A DNA stretch of 64,000 nucleotides, from NCBI GenBank assembly GCA_043806735.1, contig JAZDGR010000023.1, forward strand, positions 1 to 64,000. The letters run 5' to 3'. The position numbers were made by a program, and so were the translations under genes. Shown here one piece after another: positions 43,186 to 50,773 of the stretch. This stretch comes from QYOJ01 sp043806735 (GTDB lineage: Bacteria > Bacteroidota > Bacteroidia > Bacteroidales > FEN-979). Under the pieces are notes generated by a model. The model searched no databases, was not told the DNA's origin, and saw nothing but the letters and a program-made list of their open reading frames with translations. How positions within the stretch are numbered: the stretch's first letter is position 1; each line of letters opens with the position of its first letter.

Positions 43186-43758
43186 TCAGTTATATATAAT
43201 GGTGCGAGTTAGCCTGGATTCCTGTATGATTTCCAGCAATCTTTGACGGGCTCTCGAAAAACGTGTTCTGCTGTTATTGTAAGTGATCTTTAATATTTCA
43301 CAGACCTCCTCATGGTCATATCCTTCAAATAGGATCAGGGAAAGGATGATTCGGTAATCTTCCGGCAGTTTTTCTATTGCCAGTTTTATCTCCTGAACCT
43401 GTAACTGGATCTCTTCCTCTGATGCCTGATCTTCCTCATCAGCAAAATCGATCCCTGCTTCCTCAATGGAGGTTTGGTCCCGCCTTTTTCGTAAGGTATC
43501 CAGTGCGTTGTTCACCATAATCCGTTTCAGCCATGAGCCAAAAGTTCCTTCCCCCGTGTAATAGTTTATTTTCCGGAATGCATCAAGAAAAGATTCCTGC
43601 ATGATATCTTCCGCTTCTGCCGTGTCATTTACGATTCTCAGGCAGGTGTTATACATGGACTTGTAATATAATTTATAGAGTTTAAACTGCGCTTCCCGGC
43701 TCCCTCTTTTGCAGGCGTCGATCAGATCCTGGTGGATGTTTTTTACTGTACTTTCCAA
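43186..43758 (-). CDS. ECF-family RNA polymerase sigma factor
   Basis: 190 residues. Region 2 (YYKSMYNTCLRIVNDTAEAEDIMQESFLDAFRKI) and region 4 with helix-turn-helix (LPEDYRIILSLILFEGYDHEEVCEILKITYNNSRTR) are visible, separated by an acidic linker. First gene of a four-gene operon with a probable anti-sigma factor and two secreted beta-repeat proteins; this arrangement implies autoregulated control of envelope genes. Confidence 0.9.
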   Translation of the reverse strand: MESTVKNIHQDLIDACKRGSREAQFKLYKLYYKSMYNTCLRIVNDTAEAEDIMQESFLDAFRKINYYTGEGTFGSWLKRIMVNNALDTLRKRRDQTSIEEAGIDFADEEDQASEEEIQLQVQEIKLAIEKLPEDYRIILSLILFEGYDHEEVCEILKITYNNSRTRFSRARQRLLEIIQESRLTRTIIYN

Positions 43759-43845
43759 GAAGCAAGATTTTGGTCGAATGACTAGATCCCGTTCCGAATG
43801 TTACAACATTTTTCTAAAAGTATTTAAAAAAGTAATTTAGCCGCC

Positions 43846-44739
43846 TTGAAAAAGCCAGTTATTCCTGTCCATTTGTATGCCCTTGCCGCCATGCTTTTCT
43901 GGGGCATGTCGTTTGTATGGTCATCCATTCTGCTCAAGTATTATCAGCCTGTGACGATCATCCTGATCCGGCTGATTCTCTCATCCCTATTCCTGTTTTT
44001 TATCATGTTGGCCTTCGGGAAATTTCAACGGATCCGGCGATCCGATCTGAAGTGGTTCCTGCTCAGCTCCCTGTTCAATCCTTTCCTTTATTTTCTAGGC
44101 GAAAACTACGGATTGAAATATTCCTCAAGCACCATTACCGCCGTAATCATTGCGACGATTCCGATCTTTTCTCCCCTGGCCGGGTACCTGGCTTATCGTG
44201 AGAAGCTGAGGTGGTTCAATTTTGCAGGCATCATCCTCTCCTTCGGGGGTATCACGGTAATGTTGCTTTCGAAAGGGTTCCAACTGGAAATTTCCGTATC
44301 AGGGCTTCTGTGCCTGGCCGGAGCGGTCTTTTCCGCACTCCTGTATTCGGTCATCCTGAAAAAGCTTTCCGCATCTTACGCCCCGCTGAATATCATCGCC
44401 ATCCAGAATAGTATTGGCGTTTTCCTGTTTCTTCCCCTGTTCCTGGTCTTCGAATACAAGGAAACGATTTCCGTCATTCCCACCCGCGAAATCATCTCCT
44501 CTTTTTTATTTCTGGCCATTCTGGCCTCTTCCCTCTCGTATGTATTTTATGCACATTCGGTCAAAATTCTCGGGATCAGCAAAGCCAATATTTTCTCCAA
44601 CCTGATTCCCGTTTTTACCTCCATCTTTTCTTTCTTCATCCTCCGAGAAGCGTTTACATTGCAGAAAATTGCCGGAATGGCTATTGTGATAGCCGGTGTG
44701 TACCTTTCGGAGATTACGCGGAAAAAGAGGGGAACCTGA
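43846..44739 (+). CDS. EamA/DMT-family transporter
   Basis: 297 residues with ten hydrophobic segments and two EamA repeats (first about 8-140 containing WGMSFVWSSILLKY; second about 150-290 with LAILASSLSYVFYAHSVK). Such transporters export amino acids or other metabolites; substrate unknown. Start is TTG 43846 (KKPVIPVHLYALAAMLFWG), as no ATG fits the conserved N-terminus. Its 3' end is close to, but does not need to overlap, the hydG start when the latter is placed at 44789. Confidence 0.82.
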   Translation: MKKPVIPVHLYALAAMLFWGMSFVWSSILLKYYQPVTIILIRLILSSLFLFFIMLAFGKFQRIRRSDLKWFLLSSLFNPFLYFLGENYGLKYSSSTITAVIIATIPIFSPLAGYLAYREKLRWFNFAGIILSFGGITVMLLSKGFQLEISVSGLLCLAGAVFSALLYSVILKKLSASYAPLNIIAIQNSIGVFLFLPLFLVFEYKETISVIPTREIISSFLFLAILASSLSYVFYAHSVKILGISKANIFSNLIPVFTSIFSFFILREAFTLQKIAGMAIVIAGVYLSEITRKKRGT

Positions 44740-44756
44740 GTTCGGCGGGAAATTTG

Positions 44757-44764
44757 TAAATTTG
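44757..44764 (+). promoter_or_regulatory. -7 promoter box for hydG
   Basis: TAAATTTG, 24 nt before ATG 44789. It supports that start over a longer frame from 44696. Confidence 0.5.
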
Positions 44765-44788
44765 TCATCCATCTCCCATTCCGGCAGA

Positions 44789-46216
44789 ATGATATTCAAA
44801 CCCGAACAGTTGCGCATAAAAGACCAGCGGATGAAGCCTTTCATTGACCCTGCTGAACTATGGAATCTCATCCATCCCACGCGAAGTTCGAAACAGCGGA
44901 TCAGGGAGGTGATCTCAAAAAGTCTTGCCAAGAACCGCCTGACCCTGGAAGAAACGGCAATACTGATTAATGCGACCGATCCCGAACTGATCCATGAAAT
45001 TAAGGAGGGGGCCCGGTCGCTGAAAGAGAAGGTATATGGTCAGCGAATCGTTCTGTTTGCCCCTCTTTACATCGGGAACCTATGTACGAACAACTGTACC
45101 TACTGCGGCTTCAAAGCCGATAATCTAACCGTGAAGCGGGTTACGCTGAGCCGGGATGAGCTTGTTGAACAGGTCAAAGCCCTGGAAGATGCAGGTCAGA
45201 AAAGGCTGATTCTTGTGTATGGAGAACATCCAAAATACGATGCGCGGTTTATCGCAGAGACTGTCGGAATTGTATATTCCGTTAAATCAGGTCCCGGGGA
45301 GATCCGCAGAGTCAATGTCAACGCGGCCCCTCTTGATGTTGACGGTTTCCGCATCGTCAAGGACGCCCGGATCGGGAGCTATCAGATCTTCCAGGAAACC
45401 TATCATGAAGAAACCTATAGCAAAGTTCACCTGAGTGGAGTCAAGCGGAATTACGAATGGCGGCTGACAGCTCTGGACCGCGCCCAGGAGGCCGGGATCG
45501 ACGACGTAGGGATAGGCGCTCTGTTTGGCCTGTATGACTGGCGTTTCGAGGTACTCGGACTGGCGCGTCACACGAACCACCTGGAGGCAGTTTACCATGT
45601 TGGGCCCCACACGATCTCTTTTCCCAGGGTCCAGTATGCTTCGCAGCTGAATATGGACAAAAGGCACCTTGTCAGCGATGCCGATTTTACGCGGCTGGTC
45701 GCTATCCTGAGACTGGCCGTGCCCTATACCGGACTGATCCTTACAGCGAGGGAGCCGGCGGAAATCCGGAACGAGATCCTTCAATTCGGGGTATCACAGA
45801 TTGATGGCGGTACCAACATTGAGATGGGCGGGTACGCAAACAAGATGGCACATGAACAGGATCTTGACCTGGAGCAGTTCCAGATCAACGACAACCGCTC
45901 GCTGAATGAGATTATGGATGAACTGATCGAACATCATTATATCCCCTCGTTTTGTACCGCCTGCTACCGGTTGGGCCGGACAGGCGAGCACTTTATGGAA
46001 TTCTCCGTACCGGGATTCATCAAGCGGTATTGCCAACCGAATGCGTTGATGACCCTTGCGGAGTACCTGGAGGACTATGCACCGGCGGCAACAAAAGAAA
46101 AGGGATACCGGTTGATCGAGGAAAAACTACATGCAATGGAGCCGGATAATTTCAAGGAAAAGCTGTTGGGTAAATTGCAGGAAATCAAAAAAGGTAAACG
46201 GGATCTGTATTTATGA
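44789..46216 (+). CDS. hydG: [FeFe]-hydrogenase maturation radical SAM tyrosine lyase HydG
   Basis: 475 residues from ATG 44789. HydG cleaves tyrosine to give the CO and CN- ligands of the [FeFe]-hydrogenase H-cluster. The radical SAM motif is CTNNCTYCGF; the C-terminal auxiliary-cluster motif is CTACYRLGRTGEHF with a third cysteine in KRYCQPNA. This C-terminal cluster distinguishes HydG from ThiH. The presence implies an [FeFe] hydrogenase and an anaerobic or fermentative life, but hydE, hydF and the hydrogenase are not in the window. Confidence 0.93.
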   Translation: MIFKPEQLRIKDQRMKPFIDPAELWNLIHPTRSSKQRIREVISKSLAKNRLTLEETAILINATDPELIHEIKEGARSLKEKVYGQRIVLFAPLYIGNLCTNNCTYCGFKADNLTVKRVTLSRDELVEQVKALEDAGQKRLILVYGEHPKYDARFIAETVGIVYSVKSGPGEIRRVNVNAAPLDVDGFRIVKDARIGSYQIFQETYHEETYSKVHLSGVKRNYEWRLTALDRAQEAGIDDVGIGALFGLYDWRFEVLGLARHTNHLEAVYHVGPHTISFPRVQYASQLNMDKRHLVSDADFTRLVAILRLAVPYTGLILTAREPAEIRNEILQFGVSQIDGGTNIEMGGYANKMAHEQDLDLEQFQINDNRSLNEIMDELIEHHYIPSFCTACYRLGRTGEHFMEFSVPGFIKRYCQPNALMTLAEYLEDYAPAATKEKGYRLIEEKLHAMEPDNFKEKLLGKLQEIKKGKRDLYL

Positions 46217-46246
46217 CCACAGAACTTAGAATATGATAGACCTGTC

Positions 46247-47521
46247 ATGAGGAAAAAAGACAAGAAACTACTCAGCAAGGAGTTCCTGAATTACTACCTG
46301 ATCTCATCCATCCCCTCTATGAGGTGGGGATTGATTGCAAACCTTCTGTTATTTGTTGTGTTTGCTGTCATCAATGAAGTTGTCTTCCCTGACCTGGCAA
46401 GCAAAAAGTTTTTTCTAAAGTTTGGGATTATCATTCCCTTCTTTTTACTCGCTATTGTGGTCTTATATATCCGGAGACTGCGGCCATGGCTTTCTGCCAT
46501 CTTTCTTGTGATTAACCTGATTCTCTGTGCTGCAATTTTCTGGGTCGGATTTTCTTCAGACACAATGCAACCAGGCTATGAGTATTATTTTGCCTGGGTG
46601 ATTCTCATGATCATCGGTTTGTTCACTTTTTACCGGCTCCGGTTTTCCACTTTGCTTATCCTTGGAGGGCTTCAGCTTATTGCCTATTTACTTGCCACCA
46701 TTTTGAATCACTCGTTCAGAGACCATTTTTCCGAATCCCTGAACAACCTCTTCTTTATCCTTGGGGCTTCAACCGTGGGTTTTTTTATTGCCTATACATT
46801 TCAGCTATTGAACAAGAAGAACTTTCTTCATCAGAAATCTTTGGATGCACAGTACCGAAGACTCATGAACGATTACAAGGAGAAGGTCGTCATGGAAAAA
46901 GAACTGCTGGAAGCATCTCAACAGAAGGTGATCATGATGAAGGAGATCCATCACCGGGTCAAGAACAACCTGGCAATTGTTATCAGCATGCTCAGCCTCC
47001 AGATGCGGCACAATCCCAATCCTGAGCTTCGAAAGATCATCCGCGACATTGAAATGAGGATCCGCTCGATGGCCCTGATCCATGAGCACCTGTACCGGTC
47101 GGAGAACCTTAACCGGATTCCCCTGGATCAGTACCTGAGGTCTCTTTCAACTATCATACTAAGTACGTTCTCCGCATCGGAAATCAATCTTGACCTGGAT
47201 TTAGATCCTCTCGAAGCATCCATTGAAACGGCTCTTCCCATTGGTCTGATCACCAATGAACTGATCACCAATTCGGTAAAATACGCCTTCGCCGAGGGAG
47301 TCGAAGGCTCTATCCGGCTGTCTCTTAAGCGGCAGAAATCCAATCAGATTGAGCTGGTTATTTCGGATAATGGGATCGGATTGCCGGCGAACTTTGATTT
47401 TACCAAGGCAACCACCTTGGGGATGTTCATCACCCGGCTCCTGGTCGAACAGCTGAATGCCAAGCTGACAGTCGGAAAGGGGAATGGGGCCTCGTTCTCG
47501 ATCGTATTTACACAAGTGTGA
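46247..47521 (+). CDS. Membrane sensor histidine kinase (HisKA_2 type)
   Basis: 424 residues. N-terminal half: six hydrophobic segments (about 28-190, for example LIANLLLFVVFAVINEVVF and IIPFFLLAIVVLYI), then a coiled coil. The HisKA_2 box EIHHRVKNNLAIVISML puts the phosphoacceptor at about His236. The HATPase domain has NELITNSVKYAF, SDNGIGLP and GNGASFSIVF. No response regulator is adjacent. The last 14 bp overlap the convergent carbamate kinase gene. Confidence 0.88.
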   Translation: MRKKDKKLLSKEFLNYYLISSIPSMRWGLIANLLLFVVFAVINEVVFPDLASKKFFLKFGIIIPFFLLAIVVLYIRRLRPWLSAIFLVINLILCAAIFWVGFSSDTMQPGYEYYFAWVILMIIGLFTFYRLRFSTLLILGGLQLIAYLLATILNHSFRDHFSESLNNLFFILGASTVGFFIAYTFQLLNKKNFLHQKSLDAQYRRLMNDYKEKVVMEKELLEASQQKVIMMKEIHHRVKNNLAIVISMLSLQMRHNPNPELRKIIRDIEMRIRSMALIHEHLYRSENLNRIPLDQYLRSLSTIILSTFSASEINLDLDLDPLEASIETALPIGLITNELITNSVKYAFAEGVEGSIRLSLKRQKSNQIELVISDNGIGLPANFDFTKATTLGMFITRLLVEQLNAKLTVGKGNGASFSIVFTQV

Positions 47522-48449
47522 TCCTCGTACCGCCGTTATCGATTCCCAGCATGGTGGTTTTTGTAATGATGGTGTCTTTCCCCGACCGTTCTACAAAATG
47601 AATGGCAGCCCTGATTTTCGGGCCCATGCTTCCATCGGGAAACTGGCCTGCTTCCAGGTATCTTTTGGCTTCTGCAATGGGTATCCTGTCCAAACTCTTT
47701 TCCTGGGGGGTATTATAATTGATGCAAACTTTCGGCACATCGGTAAGAATAAATAATTTATCGGCGTTTATCTGGGAAGCGAGCAAAGCCGATGCCAGGT
47801 CTTTGTCAATGACCGCATCAATTCCCTGAAGTTTGTTCGGGGCCACGAAAAAAACAGGAATTCCGCCCCCTCCAACCGCGATGACAATCTGTCCCTCCCG
47901 GGCAATCCGCTCGATGGTTTTCCGGTTCATGATCACCAGGGGCGTGGGGGAGGCGACCACTTTTCGCCAGCCCCTTCCCCTGGCGTCTTCGGCGAAGAGG
48001 GAACCGGTGTCTTTCGACATCCGGTCGGCCTCTTCCTTTGTGTAATAGGGGCCGATTGGTTTTGTGGGTTTCTCGAACGCAGGATCGTCTTTATTCACCA
48101 GTACCCGGGTTGTTATTGTGATGACATCCCGCTCAATGTCATGTACCTGCAACACATTCTTCAGCTGTTGTTCGATGATGTAGCCAATGAAACCCTGGGA
48201 GTAAGCTACGCAGATATCGAGGGGCATTTCGGGGATGCCGAACAGTTTATCACCGGCCGCATTGGCCAGCATGATATTCCCAACCTGCGGACCATTTCCA
48301 TGAGTAATGACGATATTGTATCCCCGTTTGAGCAGTTTTACCAGACATTCGGAAGTCGCTGCCGCATTCGTTTCCTGGTCGTCGATTGTCCCTTTCTGCC
48401 CGCTTTGCAACAGCGCATTGCCTCCTAAAGCAACTACAGCAAGTTTCAT
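47508..48449 (-). CDS. arcC: Carbamate kinase
   Basis: 313 residues; makes ATP from carbamoyl phosphate and ADP. Motifs: ALGGNALLQ, ITHGNGPQVGNI, VIAVGGGGIPVF, VIDKDLASALLA and LTDVPKVCINY. No arginine deiminase or ornithine carbamoyltransferase gene is adjacent, so it may serve purine or agmatine breakdown. A -7 box TACCTTTG lies at 48478-48471. Confidence 0.94.
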   Translation of the reverse strand: MKLAVVALGGNALLQSGQKGTIDDQETNAAATSECLVKLLKRGYNIVITHGNGPQVGNIMLANAAGDKLFGIPEMPLDICVAYSQGFIGYIIEQQLKNVLQVHDIERDVITITTRVLVNKDDPAFEKPTKPIGPYYTKEEADRMSKDTGSLFAEDARGRGWRKVVASPTPLVIMNRKTIERIAREGQIVIAVGGGGIPVFFVAPNKLQGIDAVIDKDLASALLASQINADKLFILTDVPKVCINYNTPQEKSLDRIPIAEAKRYLEAGQFPDGSMGPKIRAAIHFVERSGKDTIITKTTMLGIDNGGTRITLV

Positions 48450-48470
48450 GATTGTTTTCTATATGTGTTG

Positions 48471-48478
48471 CAAAGGTA
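48471..48478 (-). promoter_or_regulatory. -7 promoter box for carbamate kinase
   Basis: TACCTTTG on the minus strand, 21 nt upstream of the ATG at 48449. Confidence 0.55.
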
Positions 48479-48503
48479 GAAATTTTTTATGAATCAATTT
48501 TCT

Positions 48504-48511
48504 TACTTTCG
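48504..48511 (+). promoter_or_regulatory. -7 box with almost no leader for the second EamA gene
   Basis: TACTTTCG, a near match to TAnnTTTG, ending 6 nt before ATG 48518. The transcript would be leaderless or nearly so. Confidence 0.4.
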
Positions 48512-48517
48512 CTCCGC

Positions 48518-49396
48518 ATGAAAAACCAGCGGAAAGCCTACCTCTTTGCCCTGAGCGCCATACTGTGCTGGTGCACTATTGGTTCGGCGACCAAACTCTC
48601 GTTGAGGTACATCGATTTCGTCCAGTTGCTATTGTTCTCCAACCTGGTGGCTGTCCTCGTGTTGTTTTGTACACTATGGGGACAGAAGAACCTGGCGTTG
48701 CTGGCCTCTTTTTCACGGCGAGCCTGGTTTCGTTCCGCTTTCCTGGGTTTGCTCAATCCATTTCTTTACTATATTGTGCTGTTTGTTGCCTACGATTTGT
48801 TGCAGGCTCAGGAGGCCGGAACCCTGAATTACATCTGGCCTATCCTGCTGGTTCTCCTGTCCATTCCGCTTCTCCATCAAAAAATCAGCCTTTGGAGCAT
48901 TGCAGCGATCCTGATCAGTTTTACCGGGCTTTTTATCATCTCCACGCACGGAGATATTCTCGGACTTTCGTTCTCCAGTCCGCTCGGAGTGCTCCTGGCT
49001 TTCGGAAGTGCGGTTTTCTGGGCTTTATACTGGATCCTTAATATGAAAGATCCGCGGGATGACGTAGCGAAACTGTTTCTCAACTTCCTGTTTGGATTCC
49101 TTTACATCCTCATTGTCTACCTGGCGAGAGCAGAATTCAGCATCCCTTCGTGGCAAGGAATTGCCGGATCCGTCTATCTAGGTATTTTCGAAATGGGCCT
49201 TACATTTTTGCTCTGGTTACGGGCGCTGAGTTATTCGGTGACAACAGCAAAAGTTTCAAACCTCATTTATATTTCTCCCTTCCTGTCACTGATCATCATC
49301 CGGTTTGCTGTAGGGGAAACTATCCTGGTTTCAACCGTAACCGGACTTGTTTTTATCGTCGCAGGGATTATTCTGCAGCAATATCTTCGGAAGTAA
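48518..49396 (+). CDS. EamA/DMT-family transporter
   Basis: 292 residues from ATG 48518, which gives the usual N-terminus MKNQRKAYLFALSAILCW; the longer frame from 48452 starts within the divergent promoter region. Ten hydrophobic segments in two EamA repeats (second includes WALYWILNMKD and YLGIFEMGLTFLLWLRAL). Export of a small metabolite is likely; substrate unknown. Only distantly similar by eye to the DMT protein at 43.8 kb. Confidence 0.82.
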   Translation: MKNQRKAYLFALSAILCWCTIGSATKLSLRYIDFVQLLLFSNLVAVLVLFCTLWGQKNLALLASFSRRAWFRSAFLGLLNPFLYYIVLFVAYDLLQAQEAGTLNYIWPILLVLLSIPLLHQKISLWSIAAILISFTGLFIISTHGDILGLSFSSPLGVLLAFGSAVFWALYWILNMKDPRDDVAKLFLNFLFGFLYILIVYLARAEFSIPSWQGIAGSVYLGIFEMGLTFLLWLRALSYSVTTAKVSNLIYISPFLSLIIIRFAVGETILVSTVTGLVFIVAGIILQQYLRK

Positions 49397-49405
49397 TTAC
49401 TTCCG

Positions 49406-49413
49406 TATTTTTG
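49406..49413 (+). promoter_or_regulatory. -7 box placing the MtaB-like transcript start at its ATG
   Basis: TATTTTTG ends 4 nt before ATG 49418. With the usual 5-7 nt spacing the mRNA would start at or next to the start codon. Confidence 0.45.
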
Positions 49414-49417
49414 CAGG

Positions 49418-50689
49418 ATGAAACCCACCATCGCGTTTCACCATTTTGGCTGTAAAGTAAATTTTGCGGAGGCCTCAGCCCTTTCCCGGCAGTTCAGAGA
49501 AAAAGGATATCTTCTTGCCGGCTTCCACGAAAAAGCCGACATTTATGTGATCAGCAGTTGTGTGGTGACGTCGGCTGCAGAGAAGAAATGCAAGGCGGCG
49601 ATCCGTCAGGCAAACCGGTTGAATCCGGATGCCCGTATTGCGGTCATCGGCTGCTTCCCCGAACTCAAAGCCGATGAAGTCGCAGCGATGCAAGGTGTGG
49701 ATGTCGTGTTGGGGCACAGCGCAAAATTTAATCTATTGGAGGAATTAGAGGGAAGAGGGAAGAAGGAAGAGGGAAGAAGGAAGAGTCATGATTTCATCCC
49801 TGCGTATTCTTCGGAAGAGCGAACGCGCGTCTTTCTGAAAATCCAGGACGGATGTGATTACTATTGCGCCTACTGTGCGATTCCCCTGGCACGGGGAAAC
49901 AGCCGGAGCGACACCATTGATCATCTCTTGAAGGAGGCGGCTGAAATCGTTTCATCAGGTGTTAAAGAGTTTGTGCTGACAGGTGTCAACATAGGAGACT
50001 TCGGGAAACAAAACGGGGAGACATTTTACGAGCTTATATCCCGCCTTGAGCAAGAGATATCTGTGCCGCGGATCCGGATTTCATCCATCGAACCCGATCT
50101 TTTATCGGATGAGATTATTGAGCTGGTCGCTTCCTCCGGAAAGTTTCTCCCCCATTTTCATATCCCCCTGCAATCAGGTTCCAATAAGATCCTGAAAGCC
50201 ATGAAACGGAAATATACACAGGAACTATATGCCGACCGTATTGACAAGATCCGTTCACGGATGCCGTTTGCCTGTATTGCTGCGGATGTGATAGTGGGTT
50301 TCCCGGGAGAAACGGATGAGGATTTCACCGAGACTGTTGACTTTGTGAAAACGACTGCCGTTTCGTATGTGCACGTTTTTTCATATAGCCGCAGGGAAAA
50401 CACCCTCGCGGCAAAATCAGCCGAAAACTGCTCTCCGGCCGAAAAGAAAAGAAGAAGTGACCAATTGCATGATTTGTCGGACAGAAAGAAAACCCGGTTT
50501 TACCAATCCAACAGAGGACGGGAAGTCTCTGTTTTGTTCGAATCTGATAATAAGGATGGCTTTATGCATGGATTCTCAGAGAACTATCTCAAGGTGAAAA
50601 CGCCCTATACCCCACGACTGGTGAATGAGATCCGGCGAGTGAAACTGGAGCAGCTAGAAGAGGATCTGACGTATGTGGTGAGGTGGTGA
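49418..50689 (+). CDS. mtaB: MtaB-like tRNA methylthiotransferase
   Basis: 423 residues of the MiaB/MtaB/RimO family. N-terminal MTTase domain with FGCKVNFAEAS, ISSCVVTSAAEKKC and VIGCFPELK supplying the second iron-sulfur cluster; radical SAM domain with CDYYCAYC (about residue 147); C-terminal TRAM-like part. The FGCKVN..E start is typical of MtaB, which methylthiolates t6A37 in tRNA. Residues 111-123 (EGRGKKEEGRRKS) between the two domains are encoded by a GGAAGAGGGAAGAA word repeat (49748-49786) and are not expected in the family. The end of the gene also runs into a GTGGTGA word tract. Confidence 0.85.
   Translation: MKPTIAFHHFGCKVNFAEASALSRQFREKGYLLAGFHEKADIYVISSCVVTSAAEKKCKAAIRQANRLNPDARIAVIGCFPELKADEVAAMQGVDVVLGHSAKFNLLEELEGRGKKEEGRRKSHDFIPAYSSEERTRVFLKIQDGCDYYCAYCAIPLARGNSRSDTIDHLLKEAAEIVSSGVKEFVLTGVNIGDFGKQNGETFYELISRLEQEISVPRIRISSIEPDLLSDEIIELVASSGKFLPHFHIPLQSGSNKILKAMKRKYTQELYADRIDKIRSRMPFACIAADVIVGFPGETDEDFTETVDFVKTTAVSYVHVFSYSRRENTLAAKSAENCSPAEKKRRSDQLHDLSDRKKTRFYQSNRGREVSVLFESDNKDGFMHGFSENYLKVKTPYTPRLVNEIRRVKLEQLEEDLTYVVRW
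49748..49786. repeat. Word repeat (GGAAGAGGGAAGAA type) in frame inside the MtaB-like gene
   Basis: Three to four degenerate copies of GAGGGAAGAAGGAA. It encodes GRGKKEEGRRK in the linker between the MTTase and radical SAM domains. It is the reverse complement of the intergenic tract at 32560-32603. Confidence 0.75.
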
Positions 50690-50712
50690 TGTGGTGATAT
50701 GGTGATATGGTG
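50674..50712. repeat. Word repeat (GTGGTGATAT type) across the MtaB-like stop codon
   Basis: GTGGTGAGGTGGTGATGTGG, TGATATGGTGATATGGTG. It includes the last codons (VVRW) and the TGA stop. The words match those at the dinB start (11413-11446, opposite strand). An ATTCTTAATTCGTAATTCATAATT stretch follows at about 50740-50770. Confidence 0.7.
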
Positions 50713-50773
50713 TAAAGTGCTGATTGATAAGTAGATTATTTTGGATTCTTAATTCGTAATTCATAATTAAACC

